64,000 bases of DNA from Paenibacillus pabuli (GTDB lineage Bacteria > Bacillota > Bacilli > Paenibacillales > Paenibacillaceae): NCBI RefSeq assembly GCF_039831995.1, contig NZ_JBDOIO010000004.1, positions 1,054,001-1,118,000 on the forward strand. Direction: 5' to 3'. The position numbers and the translations under genes are program-made. Each line of letters begins with the position of its first letter. The first letter of the stretch is position 1. The notes under the pieces were generated by a model. That model saw nothing but the letters and a program-made list of their open reading frames with translations. It did no database searches and had not been told where the DNA came from. Below, piece after piece: positions 38,334 to 49,383 of this stretch.

Positions 38334-39476
38334 ATGCAGGCACAGGCAAGATTATTGTTGGAAGACGGCACACTGTTCACCGGAAAAGCATTCGGTGCTG
38401 AAGGTGAAACAACGGGTGAGGTCGTTTTTAATACGGGAATTACAGGCTATCAAGAGGTGCTTTCGGATCCTTCTTATTGCGGTCAAATCGTAACCATGAC
38501 GTATCCGCTGATCGGTAACTACGGCATTACGCGTGACGATTTCGAGTCCATTCGTCCATTCGTGCATGGTTTCGTAGTGCGCCGTCATGAAACGGTACCA
38601 AGCAACTGGCGCGCTGAATACAGCCTGGATGATCTGCTGAAAGAGTACGGCATCGTAGGCATCAGCGAAATTGATACACGCATGTTGACTCGCCGGATCC
38701 GTCATCACGGCACAATGAAGGGAATTCTCACAACAGGATCGAAGCCTGTGGAAGAGCTGCTGGAGATGATGGGAGACACCAGCATCGCTGAGCTGCGCAA
38801 CCAGGTACCTCTGACGTCCACGCAGCATGTGTACAACAGCCCGGGAACAGCTGAACGTATCGTTCTCGTAGACTATGGTGCAAAAACAGGAATTCTGCGT
38901 GAACTGAGCAAGCGCAACTGCGACGTTGTCGTGGTCCCGCATGATGTAACAGCAGACGAGATTCGCCGTCTGAACCCGGATGGCATCCAGCTGTCCAACG
39001 GTCCTGGGGATCCAAAGGACGTGCCACATGCCGTAAAAATGATCAGTGAGCTGCTTGGCGAGTATCCAATCTTCGGTATCTGCCTCGGTCATCAACTCTT
39101 TGCACTCGCAGCAGGCGCGGATACCGAGAAGCTGAAGTTTGGACACCGCGGCGGTAATCACCCGGTCAAAGAACTCGAGAGCGGACGCTGCTTCATCACA
39201 TCCCAGAACCACGGTTATACAGTTAACGAAGACTCAGTGAAGAACACTGATTTGGAAGTTACACACATTAATAACAATGACAAGACCATTGAAGGTCTGA
39301 AACATAAAACATTCCCGGCGTTTTCGGTACAGTATCACCCGGAAGCAGCGCCAGGTCCTTATGATAACAGCTATCTGTTCGACCGTTTCATCGAAATGAT
39401 CCGTGAGCATAAAATCACTAACCCGCAAAAGCCGCGTCAAGCCGTATTGGCAGCCGCAGTGAAAGGAGCACAATAA
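38334..39476 (+). CDS. carA: Carbamoyl-phosphate synthase small subunit
   Basis: The glutaminase subunit, which supplies ammonia to CarB. 380 residues; the class I amidotransferase domain has the nucleophile in [16 protein letters not shown] and the His/Glu pair in [12 protein letters not shown]. The N-terminal domain begins [23 protein letters not shown] 38334 follows AGAGGAGTG. The stop is immediately before carB. Confidence 0.96.
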   Translation: MQAQARLLLEDGTLFTGKAFGAEGETTGEVVFNTGITGYQEVLSDPSYCGQIVTMTYPLIGNYGITRDDFESIRPFVHGFVVRRHETVPSNWRAEYSLDDLLKEYGIVGISEIDTRMLTRRIRHHGTMKGILTTGSKPVEELLEMMGDTSIAELRNQVPLTSTQHVYNSPGTAERIVLVDYGAKTGILRELSKRNCDVVVVPHDVTADEIRRLNPDGIQLSNGPGDPKDVPHAVKMISELLGEYPIFGICLGHQLFALAAGADTEKLKFGHRGGNHPVKELESGRCFITSQNHGYTVNEDSVKNTDLEVTHINNNDKTIEGLKHKTFPAFSVQYHPEAAPGPYDNSYLFDRFIEMIREHKITNPQKPRQAVLAAAVKGAQ

Positions 39477-39477
39477 C

Positions 39478-42400
39478 ATGCCGATTAACAAAGATCTCAA
39501 AAAAATCCTGGTGATTGGTTCCGGTCCAATCGTCATCGGTCAAGCGGCCGAGTTCGACTATGCCGGCACACAGGCTTGCCAGGCACTGAAAGAAGAAGGC
39601 GTGGAAGTTGTGCTCATTAACAGCAACCCGGCAACCATCATGACCGATACCAACATGGCTGACAAAGTGTACATCGAGCCGATTACACTCGACTTCGTCA
39701 CTCAGATCATTCGTCAGGAACGCCCAGACGGATTGCTGCCTACGCTTGGCGGTCAAACCGGATTGAACATGGCCGTGGAACTGGCTCGTGCCGGTGTCCT
39801 GGAACGTGAAAATGTGAAACTGCTCGGAACACAGCTGACGTCCATCGAAAAGGCGGAAGACCGTGACCTGTTCCGTGACCTGATGCGTGAACTGGAGCAG
39901 CCTGTACCTGAGAGTGTTATTGTAACGACACTTGAAGAATCCCTTGATTTTGCGGCTGAGATTGGCTATCCGATTATCGTCCGTCCAGCTTATACGCTTG
40001 GCGGAACAGGTGGCGGGATCTGTGCGAATGAAGAGGAGCTGCGCGAGACTGTGGCCGCAGGAATTCGTTACAGCCCGATTGGGCAATGTTTGGTCGAGAA
40101 GAGCATTGCAGGCATGAAAGAAGTCGAGTACGAAGTCATGCGTGACAAGAACGATAACTGTATCGTAGTCTGCAACATGGAAAACTTTGACCCGGTAGGC
40201 GTTCACACAGGTGATAGTATCGTTGTGGCACCAAGCCAGACGCTGTCTGATCGTGAATATCAAATGCTGCGTTCAGCATCCCTTAAAATCATTCGTGCCC
40301 TTAACATTGAAGGTGGATGTAACGTACAGTTCGCCCTAGATCCACACAGCTTCCAGTATTATGTTATCGAAGTGAATCCGCGGGTAAGCCGTTCATCGGC
40401 ACTGGCTTCCAAAGCAACCGGTTATCCGATTGCGAAGATGGCTGCCAAAATCGCCATGGGTTACACGCTGGATGAGATCGTTAACCCGGTAACTGGCCAA
40501 ACCTATGCCTGCTTTGAGCCGACACTGGATTATATCGTGAGCAAAATTCCTCGCTGGCCGTTCGACAAGTTCACTTCGGCGAACCGCAAGCTGGGTACAC
40601 AGATGAAAGCAACAGGCGAGGTTATGGCCATCGGCCGTACATTTGAGGAGTCGATTCATAAAGCAGTTCGCTCCCTGGAGATCGGTGTGCATCGTCTCTA
40701 CTTGAAGGATGCCGAAACGCTGGATGAAGCTACGCTGAACGAACGTCTGGTGAAAGCGGATGATGAGCGGATGTTCCTGATTGCCGAGGCATTCCGCAGA
40801 GGATATACATTGCAGCAGCTTCAGGATCTGACGAAGATTGACTGGTGGTTCCTGGACAAAATTGAAGGTCTGATTGGCTTCGAAGACCGCATCCGCGAGG
40901 AATCCGAGCTGTCATCCGAAACGCTGTATCAAGCGAAACGCCTTGGATTCACGGACCGTGCCATTGCTGAGCTGCGCGCTCAAGGTCAACCTGGAAGCAC
41001 TTTGACAACGGAAGCAGAGGTTAGAGCTCGCCGCGAACAGGAAAACCTTCGCCCGGTATACAAAATGGTTGATACATGTGCAGCCGAGTTCGAAGCAACA
41101 ACGCCATACTACTACTCGACGTACGAAACGGAGAATGAAGTTATTCCTTCGGATAAGAAAAAGGTCGTAGTGCTGGGTTCGGGACCGATCCGGATCGGTC
41201 AAGGGATCGAGTTCGACTACTCAACCGTACACGCGGTATGGGCCTTGCAAAAGGCGGGCTACGAAGCGGTTATTATTAACAACAACCCTGAAACGGTATC
41301 CACGGACTTCAATACATCGGATCGTCTGTACTTCGAGCCTCTGTTCTTCGAAGATGTCATGAACGTGATTGAGCAGGAACAGCCGGTAGGAGTTATCGTA
41401 CAGTTCGGTGGTCAAACGGCGATCAACCTGGCAGCACCACTGCGTAATGCAGGTGTAACGATACTCGGAACGGATCTGGAGAGCATCGATGAGGCAGAGG
41501 ATCGCAAGAAATTCGAACGTCTTCTGTCCCGTTTGGAAATTGCACAGCCAAAAGGTAAAACAGTCATATCCGTAGATGATGCGGTAGAGACAGCGCAAAG
41601 CCTGGGTTACCCAGTGCTGGTTCGTCCTTCCTACGTACTTGGCGGTCGCGCGATGGAGATTGTTTACTCTGATGCCGAATTGCTGACATATATGGAACAG
41701 GCGGTTAAAATCAATCCCGAGCATCCGGTGCTGATTGACCGTTACATGCTGGGTAAAGAGGTTGAGGTGGACGCCATCTGTGATGGTGAGACGGTACTGG
41801 TTCCAGGTATCATGGAACATATCGAACGCGCAGGGGTGCACTCCGGTGACTCCATCGCGGTTTATCCGCCGCAGCACCTGTCCGAGGATTTGAAAGAAAA
41901 AATCGTCGACATCACGATTAAGATTGCAAAAGAACTGAAAACGATTGGTCTGGTCAACATCCAATTCGTCATCCATAATGGCCAAGTGTATGTCATTGAG
42001 GTGAACCCGCGTTCATCCCGTACAGTACCTTTCCTGAGCAAAGTAACCAACATTCCGATGGCAAACCTGGCAACACAGGCAATCCTGGGTGTGAAGCTGA
42101 AAGATCTCGGTTACGTTGACGGTCTGTGGCCTGAGTCGGATCATGTATCGGTGAAAGTTCCGGTCTTCTCCTTCGCGAAGCTGCGTCGTGTGGAACCAAC
42201 CCTTGGACCTGAGATGAAATCCACAGGTGAGGTTATGGGTCGTGACCCGAATTACGCCAAAGCGTTGTTCAAAGGTCTCATCGGAGCAGGAATGAAAATT
42301 CCGGCAACCGGAGCGATTGTAGTTACTGTGGCAGATAAAGATAAGGACGAAGCTGTACCACTGCTCGAAGGTTTCTACAGACTGGGCTACAAAATCATGG

Positions 42401-42696
42401 CTACCGGAGGAACGGCGGCTGCGCTTGAAGCAGCAAACATTCCGGTAACGACTGTGAACAAGTTGAGCGAAGGTTCGCCGAACATTCTGGACATGATTCG
42501 CAGCGGTGAAGCGAACTTTGTCTTCAACACACTGACCAAAGGCAAAACACCGCAGCGTGACGGATTCCGAATTCGTCGTGAAGCGGTAGAGAACGGCATT
42601 GTATGTATGACTTCCCTGGATACGATTCGTGCCCTGCTGATCATGCTGCAAACGATCAACTTCTCTTCGGAGGCAATGCCAGTCTTTGTAAAATAA
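39478..42696 (+). CDS. carB: Carbamoyl-phosphate synthase large subunit
   Basis: 1072 residues, the normal length. Two homologous ATP-grasp halves are evident: [20 protein letters not shown] at the N-terminus and [20 protein letters not shown] at about residue 561. The C-terminal MGS-like allosteric domain ([20 protein letters not shown]) follows. Makes carbamoyl phosphate from bicarbonate, ammonia and 2 ATP. Being inside the PyrR operon, it is likely the pyrimidine-specific enzyme (pyrAB). Confidence 0.96.
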   Translation: MPINKDLKKILVIGSGPIVIGQAAEFDYAGTQACQALKEEGVEVVLINSNPATIMTDTNMADKVYIEPITLDFVTQIIRQERPDGLLPTLGGQTGLNMAVELARAGVLERENVKLLGTQLTSIEKAEDRDLFRDLMRELEQPVPESVIVTTLEESLDFAAEIGYPIIVRPAYTLGGTGGGICANEEELRETVAAGIRYSPIGQCLVEKSIAGMKEVEYEVMRDKNDNCIVVCNMENFDPVGVHTGDSIVVAPSQTLSDREYQMLRSASLKIIRALNIEGGCNVQFALDPHSFQYYVIEVNPRVSRSSALASKATGYPIAKMAAKIAMGYTLDEIVNPVTGQTYACFEPTLDYIVSKIPRWPFDKFTSANRKLGTQMKATGEVMAIGRTFEESIHKAVRSLEIGVHRLYLKDAETLDEATLNERLVKADDERMFLIAEAFRRGYTLQQLQDLTKIDWWFLDKIEGLIGFEDRIREESELSSETLYQAKRLGFTDRAIAELRAQGQPGSTLTTEAEVRARREQENLRPVYKMVDTCAAEFEATTPYYYSTYETENEVIPSDKKKVVVLGSGPIRIGQGIEFDYSTVHAVWALQKAGYEAVIINNNPETVSTDFNTSDRLYFEPLFFEDVMNVIEQEQPVGVIVQFGGQTAINLAAPLRNAGVTILGTDLESIDEAEDRKKFERLLSRLEIAQPKGKTVISVDDAVETAQSLGYPVLVRPSYVLGGRAMEIVYSDAELLTYMEQAVKINPEHPVLIDRYMLGKEVEVDAICDGETVLVPGIMEHIERAGVHSGDSIAVYPPQHLSEDLKEKIVDITIKIAKELKTIGLVNIQFVIHNGQVYVIEVNPRSSRTVPFLSKVTNIPMANLATQAILGVKLKDLGYVDGLWPESDHVSVKVPVFSFAKLRRVEPTLGPEMKSTGEVMGRDPNYAKALFKGLIGAGMKIPATGAIVVTVADKDKDEAVPLLEGFYRLGYKIMATGGTAAALEAANIPVTTVNKLSEGSPNILDMIRSGEANFVFNTLTKGKTPQRDGFRIRREAVENGIVCMTSLDTIRALLIMLQTINFSSEAMPVFVK

Positions 42697-42709
42697 AAAG
42701 GTACTGATG

Positions 42710-42750
42710 AAGGACATCAGTCAGCCTGCGGGCTGGCGGGATGTCCTTTA
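42710..42750 (+). other. Stem-loop between carB and pyrF
   Basis: AAGGACATC (42710-42718) and GATGTCCTT (42740-42748) enclose an inner AGCC/GGCT stem. The tail TATATC has no proper T-run. It may be a weak terminator, a processing site or a relic of removed genes. Confidence 0.5.
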
Positions 42751-42797
42751 TATCGGGCAAAAACGGAAAAAACAAGCATGTGGAAGGAGCGGACTGG

Positions 42798-43538
42798 ATG
42801 AATCACCCTAATTTCAATGAAATGGCTGGACGTTTGATGGTCGCACTCGACTATCCTGATGCGGAGCAGGCGCAGGCGCTGGTACAGGCACTCGAAGGTA
42901 TTCCGTGTTATCTGAAAGTGGGAATGCAGCTGTTCTACGCAGCGGGTCCGGACTTTATCCGGGAGCTGAAAGCGAGAGGGTACTCGGTATTCCTCGATGT
43001 CAAGATGCACGATATCCCCAATACCGTTCGCGGTGGTGCCGAAAGTATAACCCGACTTGGCGTAGAAATGTTCAACGTACATGCAGCAGGTGGTACGAGC
43101 ATGATGCGTGCTGCACGTGAAGGAGCGGAAGCAGCTCTGGCTGCAGATCCTTCTCTAAGCAGGCCGGAGATCATCGCGGTCACCCAGCTTACCAGTACAA
43201 GTCAGGAAATGATGAACAACGAGATCGGCATCGAGGGAAGTGTGGAAGCGGCAGTGGTTCGTTATGCTGGATTAGCTCACGAGGCAGGTCTGGATGGGGT
43301 TGTGGCTTCTCCACTGGAGGTTCCGGCAATCCGGGCAGCCTGCGGCAGTGATTTTCACACCGTTACTCCGGGAATCCGGCCGGCAGGCAGTGGTCTTGGT
43401 GACCAGACACGTGTGCTCACGCCGGGTGAAGCCATCGCCAGAGGCAGCCATTACATTGTTGTAGGCAGACCGATTACAGGCGCGCCCAATCCACGTGAAG
43501 CAGCAGAAACCATTTTGAAGGAGATGTTGAACGCATGA
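42798..43538 (+). CDS. pyrF: Orotidine 5'-phosphate decarboxylase PyrF
   Basis: Last step of UMP synthesis. ATG 42798 with GGAAGGAG 8 bases upstream gives 246 residues; the in-frame ATG at 42741 lies inside the preceding stem-loop. The catalytic DxKxxD motif is [13 protein letters not shown], and the C-terminal phosphate loop is [17 protein letters not shown]. The stop overlaps the pyrE start (ATGA). Confidence 0.95.
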   Translation: MNHPNFNEMAGRLMVALDYPDAEQAQALVQALEGIPCYLKVGMQLFYAAGPDFIRELKARGYSVFLDVKMHDIPNTVRGGAESITRLGVEMFNVHAAGGTSMMRAAREGAEAALAADPSLSRPEIIAVTQLTSTSQEMMNNEIGIEGSVEAAVVRYAGLAHEAGLDGVVASPLEVPAIRAACGSDFHTVTPGIRPAGSGLGDQTRVLTPGEAIARGSHYIVVGRPITGAPNPREAAETILKEMLNA

Positions 43539-44176
43539 TCGCACTGAACGAGATTCCTAATCATATTGCATCCCAACTTCTGAAGATTAACGCCGTGGCC
43601 CTGCGCCCGCAGCAGCCTTTTACCTGGACGTCAGGGATCAAGTCACCGATTTATTGTGACAACCGTCTGACGATGTCCTATCCAGAGATCCGCAACGACA
43701 TTGCCGAAGCGTTCGCAGCAATCATTCGTGAACAGTACCCGGATGCAGAAGTGATTGCAGGTACAGCAACCGCAGGGATTCCGCATGCAGCCTGGGTGGC
43801 GCAGAAGCTGGATCTGCCAATGGCCTACATTCGTGACAAAGCCAAAGGGCACGGTAAGGAAAACCTGATTGAAGGCATCATTACCGAAGGTCAAAAAGTG
43901 GTTGTTATTGAGGACTTGATCTCTACGGGAGGCAGCTCAATCAAAGCCGCAGAAGCGGTACGTGCAGCAGGGGCAATACCTCTCGCCGTGCTGGCGATTT
44001 TCAGCTATCAGCTGGATAAAGGGGTAAAGGCATTTGAAGAAGCTGGCATTCAGCTGCAAACCCTCTCCAACTATACGGCCCTAATGGACGTAGCATTGGC
44101 TCAGGGAACCATTCAGGAGAGTGATTTTGAACTGCTCAAATCCTGGCGTGAAGATCCTTCTTCATTTGGTAAATAA
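43535..44176 (+). CDS. pyrE: Orotate phosphoribosyltransferase PyrE
   Basis: Converts orotate and PRPP to OMP. 213 residues; PRPP motif [21 protein letters not shown], and the flexible loop region [20 protein letters not shown] 43535 overlaps the pyrF stop. Last gene of the operon. Confidence 0.95.
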   Translation: MIALNEIPNHIASQLLKINAVALRPQQPFTWTSGIKSPIYCDNRLTMSYPEIRNDIAEAFAAIIREQYPDAEVIAGTATAGIPHAAWVAQKLDLPMAYIRDKAKGHGKENLIEGIITEGQKVVVIEDLISTGGSSIKAAEAVRAAGAIPLAVLAIFSYQLDKGVKAFEEAGIQLQTLSNYTALMDVALAQGTIQESDFELLKSWREDPSSFGK

Positions 44177-44258
44177 TATCATCTGCTGTTCGACTTTTGA
44201 ACTGTATCAAAATTGTAACGATTGGCGCTATAGAAGCAAATTCATTGAATTAGCAACA

Positions 44259-44286
44259 AGCATCCCGCACTTTGGGGTGCTTTTTT
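44259..44286 (+). terminator. Terminator of the pyr operon
   Basis: AGCATCCC and GGGGTGCT pair around a short loop and are followed by TTTTTT. Confidence 0.8.
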
Positions 44287-44363
44287 CGTTTGTTCATCAA
44301 AATATTAACTTTTTCCCGGCTACGTTGTAAAAAGCTTGTAACTTTTAGTTGGGATGGGTCGTT

Positions 44364-44369
44364 TATAAT
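44364..44369 (+). promoter_or_regulatory. Possible -10 element of the MacAB-like operon
   Basis: TATAAT, 69 bases before the start codon. No good -35 is found at 16-18 bases; TTGTAA at 44336 is 22 bases away. Confidence 0.35.
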
Positions 44370-44437
44370 GCAGTGTAGTATGGAATAGATTTCTAATTTT
44401 AGTACCCTTAATGAAATGAACGGGATGTTAAGAAAGG

Positions 44438-45379
44438 ATGAGCGTGATTGCTGGCATGAAGAAATTATTTTCCGGTATCAAATCTGCCAAAAGCCAGTCA
44501 GGCGGGGATCGTGCAAAAGGGCACACGGAACAGCAGAACACGGCCGGGCAGGAAGCCTTGGCATACATAAGTGACCCCGATAGTTCTTCCATCGACTCGC
44601 AATCGATAAGTGATGGAATTAGCCAGGATGAGGTAGCCGTTGCCACTGCCGAACCCGAAGTGAAGTCCCAGCCGAAAGCGAAAGCCAGCTTGCTGCCTCC
44701 GTATGATGGACCTGTACTGGAAGTTCGTAATGTACATCGGAGCTTTCAGACAGGCAGCCGGATTATCCATGTACTCAAGGGCATCGACATGGAAGTCAAC
44801 CCGCAGCAGCTGGTTATGCTGAAAGGGCGATCTGGCTCGGGCAAAACCACACTGCTCAATATGCTTGGCGGGCTGGATCAACCTTCCAGTGGGGACATAT
44901 TGTTTTCCGGACAGCCTTTGCAGGATTGGGGTGACCGGAAACGGACCGCTCTGCGTCGCAAGGAAATCGGATTTATTTTTCAGGCATATGCATTGATGCC
45001 CTTGCTGTCAGCTTGGGAAAATGTCGAGCTGTCATTGCGAATGGCGGATGTGCCTCGCTCGGAATGGAAGGACCGGGTAGGCCATTGTCTGGATCTGGTC
45101 GGATTGACCAAACGGGTGAAGCACCGGCCGTTCGAGATGTCCGGGGGGGAGCAGCAGCGGGTCGCGATAGCCAAGGCCATTGCGCATAGACCCAGATTGC
45201 TGCTTGCGGATGAACCGACAGCCGAGCTGGATTCCAAGATGGGGGCACAGGTGATGTCCGTATTTCGCAATATTATTGAAGTAGAACAAGTGACCATATG
45301 TATGACTACACACGATCCTACGATTTTGGAGGTTGCGGACCATGTTTATGAAATGGCGGACGGCAGATTTATTAAGTAA
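44438..45379 (+). CDS. ABC transporter ATP-binding protein (MacB/LolD type) with N-terminal extension
   Basis: 313 residues. The first ~85 are hydrophilic and low in complexity (AKSQSGGDRAKGHTEQQNTA), not part of the ATPase fold. Then comes a standard ABC domain: Walker A GRSGSGKTT near residue 130, signature MSGGEQQRVAIAKAIA, Walker B LLLADEPTAELD. The closeness to LolD/MacB and FtsE suggests pairing with the FtsX-type permease two genes downstream. GTG 44444 is an alternative start, better placed after AAAGG. The 3' end overlaps the adaptor gene. Confidence 0.88.
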   Translation: MSVIAGMKKLFSGIKSAKSQSGGDRAKGHTEQQNTAGQEALAYISDPDSSSIDSQSISDGISQDEVAVATAEPEVKSQPKAKASLLPPYDGPVLEVRNVHRSFQTGSRIIHVLKGIDMEVNPQQLVMLKGRSGSGKTTLLNMLGGLDQPSSGDILFSGQPLQDWGDRKRTALRRKEIGFIFQAYALMPLLSAWENVELSLRMADVPRSEWKDRVGHCLDLVGLTKRVKHRPFEMSGGEQQRVAIAKAIAHRPRLLLADEPTAELDSKMGAQVMSVFRNIIEVEQVTICMTTHDPTILEVADHVYEMADGRFIK

Positions 45380-46457
45380 AGAGGCCGCTCCGAAAAAGGG
45401 GAAACGTGCAGCATTGATTGTACTTGGTGCAATCGTGGCTGCAACGATGTCAGGCTGCTCTCTGCTGCCTGCAGAAACAGAGGAAGAAGTACTTCCGCCG
45501 ATCACGCCGCCTACGATTTCCAAAAAGCCGGAATATGAAGTCCGGACAGAAACGCTGGAAAAAAAGGTTAGCGGCAGCGGAAAAATGATGAGTCAACGGG
45601 AAGAAAAGGTGTATTTCACACTCGACGGCATGCATATCAAAGAACTGAACGTGAAACCGGGGGATAAAGTGAAGAAAGGCCAGCTCCTCGCAGAGCTCGA
45701 TGTGGAGAGTGTAGAGAAGGAAATTCGGGCCAAGAAGCTGCAGATTCGCAAATCGGAAGTACAAATGAAGGAAACGCTTCGTAAACGAGATGAGATGGAT
45801 CCGGTGGAGTTTGAGGAAGCCACCATTGCATTTGAAGAACTGCGCCAGGAACTGGCTGATCTGGAGGAGCAGCTGGGCAAAGCGACACTGACCGCTCCGT
45901 TCGGAGGAACGATTATTGCAGTCCAGGTAGAGAAAGGGGCAGCGGTCAAAGCCTATGATCCGATTGCAACGATCGCGGATACGTCGAATCTGGTAGTCGC
46001 AGCTACATTTGCCAAGGAAGATCTGGAGAAATTCTCTGCCGGCATGAAGGCGGATGTGGATATTAATGGAGCAGGCAAGGTATCCGGCAGAGTTAAAGTG
46101 ATGCCTGTTGCCGAGGCGACTGGAAATGGAAGCGGAAACGGTGGAGGTACAGGCGAAGGTGGCACCCCACCGGTCAAAGAGACGCTCGACCAGTATGTCA
46201 TCGTCTCCCTGACGAAAATGCCCAAGGGTGTAGAACGCGGAACCCCTCTAACGGTATCCATTGTAACCCAGCGTACGGAGGATGCCATTGTCATTCCTGT
46301 ATCAGCACTGCGCTCCATCGGTTCAAGAACATACGTGCAGGTCGTTGAAAGTGATGGTAGCAAGCGCGAAGTGGACGTTGAAGTGGGTCAGCAGACCTCT
46401 ACGGATGTTGAAATCCTGAAAGGTCTGACTGTTGGACAGAAAGTAGTGGGCCGCTAA
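45342..46457 (+). CDS. HlyD/MacA-type adaptor lipoprotein
   Basis: 371 residues from ATG 45342 (TTTTGGAGG upstream, inside the ATPase gene). The lipobox ATMSGC puts the modified Cys at residue 39, so it is anchored on the outer face of the membrane. Membrane-fusion features follow: lipoyl half (GDKVKKGQLLAELDVESVEK), a coiled-coil hairpin (KSEVQMKETLRKRDEMDPVE), second lipoyl half (LTAPFGGTIIAVQVEKGAAV) and beta-barrel domains. A glycine-rich insert NGSGNGGGTGEGG lies near residues 262-274. The stop overlaps the permease start (TAATG). Confidence 0.88.
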   Translation: MFMKWRTADLLSKEAAPKKGKRAALIVLGAIVAATMSGCSLLPAETEEEVLPPITPPTISKKPEYEVRTETLEKKVSGSGKMMSQREEKVYFTLDGMHIKELNVKPGDKVKKGQLLAELDVESVEKEIRAKKLQIRKSEVQMKETLRKRDEMDPVEFEEATIAFEELRQELADLEEQLGKATLTAPFGGTIIAVQVEKGAAVKAYDPIATIADTSNLVVAATFAKEDLEKFSAGMKADVDINGAGKVSGRVKVMPVAEATGNGSGNGGGTGEGGTPPVKETLDQYVIVSLTKMPKGVERGTPLTVSIVTQRTEDAIVIPVSALRSIGSRTYVQVVESDGSKREVDVEVGQQTSTDVEILKGLTVGQKVVGR

Positions 46458-49381
46458 TGGGGCTGCCATTGCTCAGACTGTTGTTCCGGAAAATGTGGAA
46501 CACCCGTTGGATGACATTCAGCACACTGATCGGACTGATTGTGGCGGTTGCATTCACCGTCAGTATTCCGATGTATGCCGACGGTGCACTGAAACGGGTG
46601 GTGGCACAGACCCTGCAGGATAACAGTGAGGGGCTGCCTGCAGGTTCGTTGCTTATGAGTTATCAGGCTCCGGGCGGGGTTAAGACCGACACGCGCGGGC
46701 TCGATGAGGTGGATCGTTATATCCGTGAGGATGTACCCCGCGATATCGGTTTTCCGTTTCATACGTATGTGAATTCCAGATCCATTCGGAGTACCGAGGT
46801 GAATCCGGAGGATCCCACCAAGGTGGATGCCAGTCGGGTTCGGAGCATGACGCTCGGAACGATGAGCGGGCTGGATGCACAGGTGAATTATACTGCCGGC
46901 GTGAAGCCGGGTAATCAGGTCAAGGATGACATTATTGAAGCGGTTATGCTGGAGGAAGGCATGTACCGGAACGATCTGCATGTCGGCGATATTCTGGAAT
47001 ATCCGGTGTACAGCGGGCTTGATATTACGTTGCGTGTCAAAATTACGGGTTCCTTCAAGGCAGACGATCTGAACAGTCCTTATTGGGTTCAGGGATTTGA
47101 CGGCATGATGAATGGACTTTATGTGGATGAGTCTGTGTTCAATGATGTGCTGCTGAAGGAAAAAGGGATTCCGCTTCAGAATTCGCGCTGGTATTATGCG
47201 TTCGATCTGAAGGAAATCCAAACCAGCCAGCTGCCGGGTCTGACTTCCATGCTGGAACGTTTGGATATCGATCTGTACCAGCGGCTTAAGGATACGAAGG
47301 TGGATATCACCTTCGGCGATCTGCTGAAGCAATTCCGCAGTCAGAGTCTGCAATTGCAGACGATGCTGTTCACACTGGCAGCACCGATGATTGCGATGGT
47401 CTTTTATTTTATCGCCATGAATGCCAGGCAGTCCCTGCAGAAGCAGGAAAGTGACATAGCGGTATTGCGAAGTCGCGGAGCTTCAGCACGGCAAATTTTC
47501 TCCTTATACCTGCTGGAGGGTATCTTTCTGGGAGCAATTGCGCTGGTGATCGGTCCGATGCTTGGTTGGTTTATGGCCAAAAGCATCGGGTCAGCCAGTG
47601 GGTTCCTGTCCTTCGTGGATCGCAAATCGATCCCGATCGGTGTATCCAAAGAAGCGATCCTGCTGGGGCTTATCGCCGTGCTCGTTGCAATCATTGCTTC
47701 ACTTATTCCGGCAATAACCTATGCACGAGCGACGATTGTTTCGGCCAAGCGACGTCAGGCGCGTACCGATCGTGCTCCCGTATGGCAGCGCTGGTTCCTG
47801 GATATCCTGCTGCTGGGTCTTGCAGGATACGGGTACTATCTGTTCTATGAACGTCAGATGCTGACGTTCCAGACGGGCATGACGACAGATCAGCTGCAGG
47901 TACAGCCGTTTCTATTCTTTGTACCTGCACTAGCCATCTTTGCTTTGGGGCTGTTCTTCCTGCGGTTATTCCCGTGGATTCTGAAGCTCATTCAGTGGAT
48001 TGGACGCAAATTCCTGCCGGTTCCGCTGTACTTAACCCTGACGCAGCTGTCGCGGTCATCATCGTCTTACTACCCGTTGATGATCCTGCTTGTTTTGACA
48101 CTCGGGCTTGGCGTGTACAACTCGGCTGCAGCTCGGACGATTGATCTGAACTCCACTGAGCGCACGTTATACCGATATGGTTCCGATGTTATTATGCAAA
48201 CGGTATGGGAAGGAACACCTGAGGTAAAGCCTGGCGGTTCCGGTCAGAACGGTGGTTCAGGCGGAGGTCAGCAAGGTAGCGGAAACGGTGGCGGAGGTTC
48301 TGGTGGCGGTGGGGCTGCCGGAGGCGGCAATGGCGGTGGAGGTGCTCCAGGTGGGGGCGGTGGAAATGCACAACCATCCAAAGTCATTTACTCGGAACCT
48401 CCATTTGAAGTATTCCGCAGCCTGGACGGTGTGGAACATGCAGCGAGAGTGCTGCAGACAAAAGGGAATATCATTGTATCCGGCAAATCTGGCGGCCAGG
48501 GCATGCTGGTCGGGATTGATAATGTGGATTTTGCTCAGGTGGCGTGGTTCCGTAATGACCTGTTCCCGGCACATCCATATAAGTATCTTGACTTGTTAGG
48601 CAAGTATGAAGGGGCAGTGTTGATCTCATCCAAATTTGCGGATAAGTTCAAGCTCAAAACAGGGGATCTGATCTCTATCGGTGTTCAGGGCCAGGCGATT
48701 GAATTCGTGGTCTTTGGTATCATTCCGTACTGGCCTGCACAGTATCCAGATCAGACACCATTCTTCGTGGCCAATCTGGACTATATCTATGACCAGGTGC
48801 CGCTGATCCCTTATGAGGTCTGGCTGAAAATGGAACCTGACGCGAAGGTGGCTCCATTGATGGAGAAACTGGCAGCAGAGGGCATTGAGCTGTCCTCCGT
48901 ACGCGATGTGCGTACAGAATTGGTATCCCAAGGCAAACATCCGTCCCGCGGCGGTGTGTTCGGGATCCTGAGCCTGGGCTTCCTGGTCTCGGTTATCATA
49001 TCCCTGATTGGATACATTCTGTATTGGTTCTTTAACCTGTCAGGACGTGTCGTACAGTTCGGTGTATTGAGAGCCATGGGACTGTCACGTGCACAGCTAA
49101 GCGGAATGCTGCTCCTGGAGCAAGTGTTCACGGCAGGTCTTTCCATTCTGCTCGGGATCGGAATTGGTCAGGTATCCAGTCGTCTGTTCCTGCCTTTCCT
49201 TCAAACGACAGATAATGTATCTGCGCAGGTACCTCCGTTCCGGATTGTATTCGAAGAACAAGACATGCTGCAGCTGTACGGCGTGACCCTGGTCATGCTG
49301 ATTGTTGGAGCAACAATGCTGCTGTGGCAGATTCGCAGATTGCGGGTTCACCAGGCGGTCAAAATGGGAGAGGAGAGGTAA
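46457..49381 (+). CDS. FtsX-family ABC transporter permease with glycine-rich linker
   Basis: 974 residues. The order is TM1 (FSTLIGLIVAVAFTVSIP), a MacB-like extracellular domain, a first FtsX domain with three helices (about residues 300-430), central membrane helices, a second extracellular domain, and a C-terminal FtsX domain (about 830-970). This is a double-length permease, as in the YvrN/LolCE-like group. Between membrane helices and second extracellular domain lies an extreme glycine-rich stretch at residues ~593-638 (48234-48370). It probably works as an efflux or envelope-stress pump with the flanking ATPases and the adaptor. Confidence 0.86.
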   Translation: MGLPLLRLLFRKMWNTRWMTFSTLIGLIVAVAFTVSIPMYADGALKRVVAQTLQDNSEGLPAGSLLMSYQAPGGVKTDTRGLDEVDRYIREDVPRDIGFPFHTYVNSRSIRSTEVNPEDPTKVDASRVRSMTLGTMSGLDAQVNYTAGVKPGNQVKDDIIEAVMLEEGMYRNDLHVGDILEYPVYSGLDITLRVKITGSFKADDLNSPYWVQGFDGMMNGLYVDESVFNDVLLKEKGIPLQNSRWYYAFDLKEIQTSQLPGLTSMLERLDIDLYQRLKDTKVDITFGDLLKQFRSQSLQLQTMLFTLAAPMIAMVFYFIAMNARQSLQKQESDIAVLRSRGASARQIFSLYLLEGIFLGAIALVIGPMLGWFMAKSIGSASGFLSFVDRKSIPIGVSKEAILLGLIAVLVAIIASLIPAITYARATIVSAKRRQARTDRAPVWQRWFLDILLLGLAGYGYYLFYERQMLTFQTGMTTDQLQVQPFLFFVPALAIFALGLFFLRLFPWILKLIQWIGRKFLPVPLYLTLTQLSRSSSSYYPLMILLVLTLGLGVYNSAAARTIDLNSTERTLYRYGSDVIMQTVWEGTPEVKPGGSGQNGGSGGGQQGSGNGGGGSGGGGAAGGGNGGGGAPGGGGGNAQPSKVIYSEPPFEVFRSLDGVEHAARVLQTKGNIIVSGKSGGQGMLVGIDNVDFAQVAWFRNDLFPAHPYKYLDLLGKYEGAVLISSKFADKFKLKTGDLISIGVQGQAIEFVVFGIIPYWPAQYPDQTPFFVANLDYIYDQVPLIPYEVWLKMEPDAKVAPLMEKLAAEGIELSSVRDVRTELVSQGKHPSRGGVFGILSLGFLVSVIISLIGYILYWFFNLSGRVVQFGVLRAMGLSRAQLSGMLLLEQVFTAGLSILLGIGIGQVSSRLFLPFLQTTDNVSAQVPPFRIVFEEQDMLQLYGVTLVMLIVGATMLLWQIRRLRVHQAVKMGEER
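48234..48370 (+). repeat. Glycine-rich low-complexity coding tract
   Basis: About 46 codons in which Gly makes up well over half, with Ser, Asn, Gln and Ala, forming GGT/GGC-rich degenerate repeats. It is in frame within the permease and extracellular in the predicted topology. Such tracts can vary in length by slippage. Confidence 0.75.
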
Positions 49382-49383
49382 AC

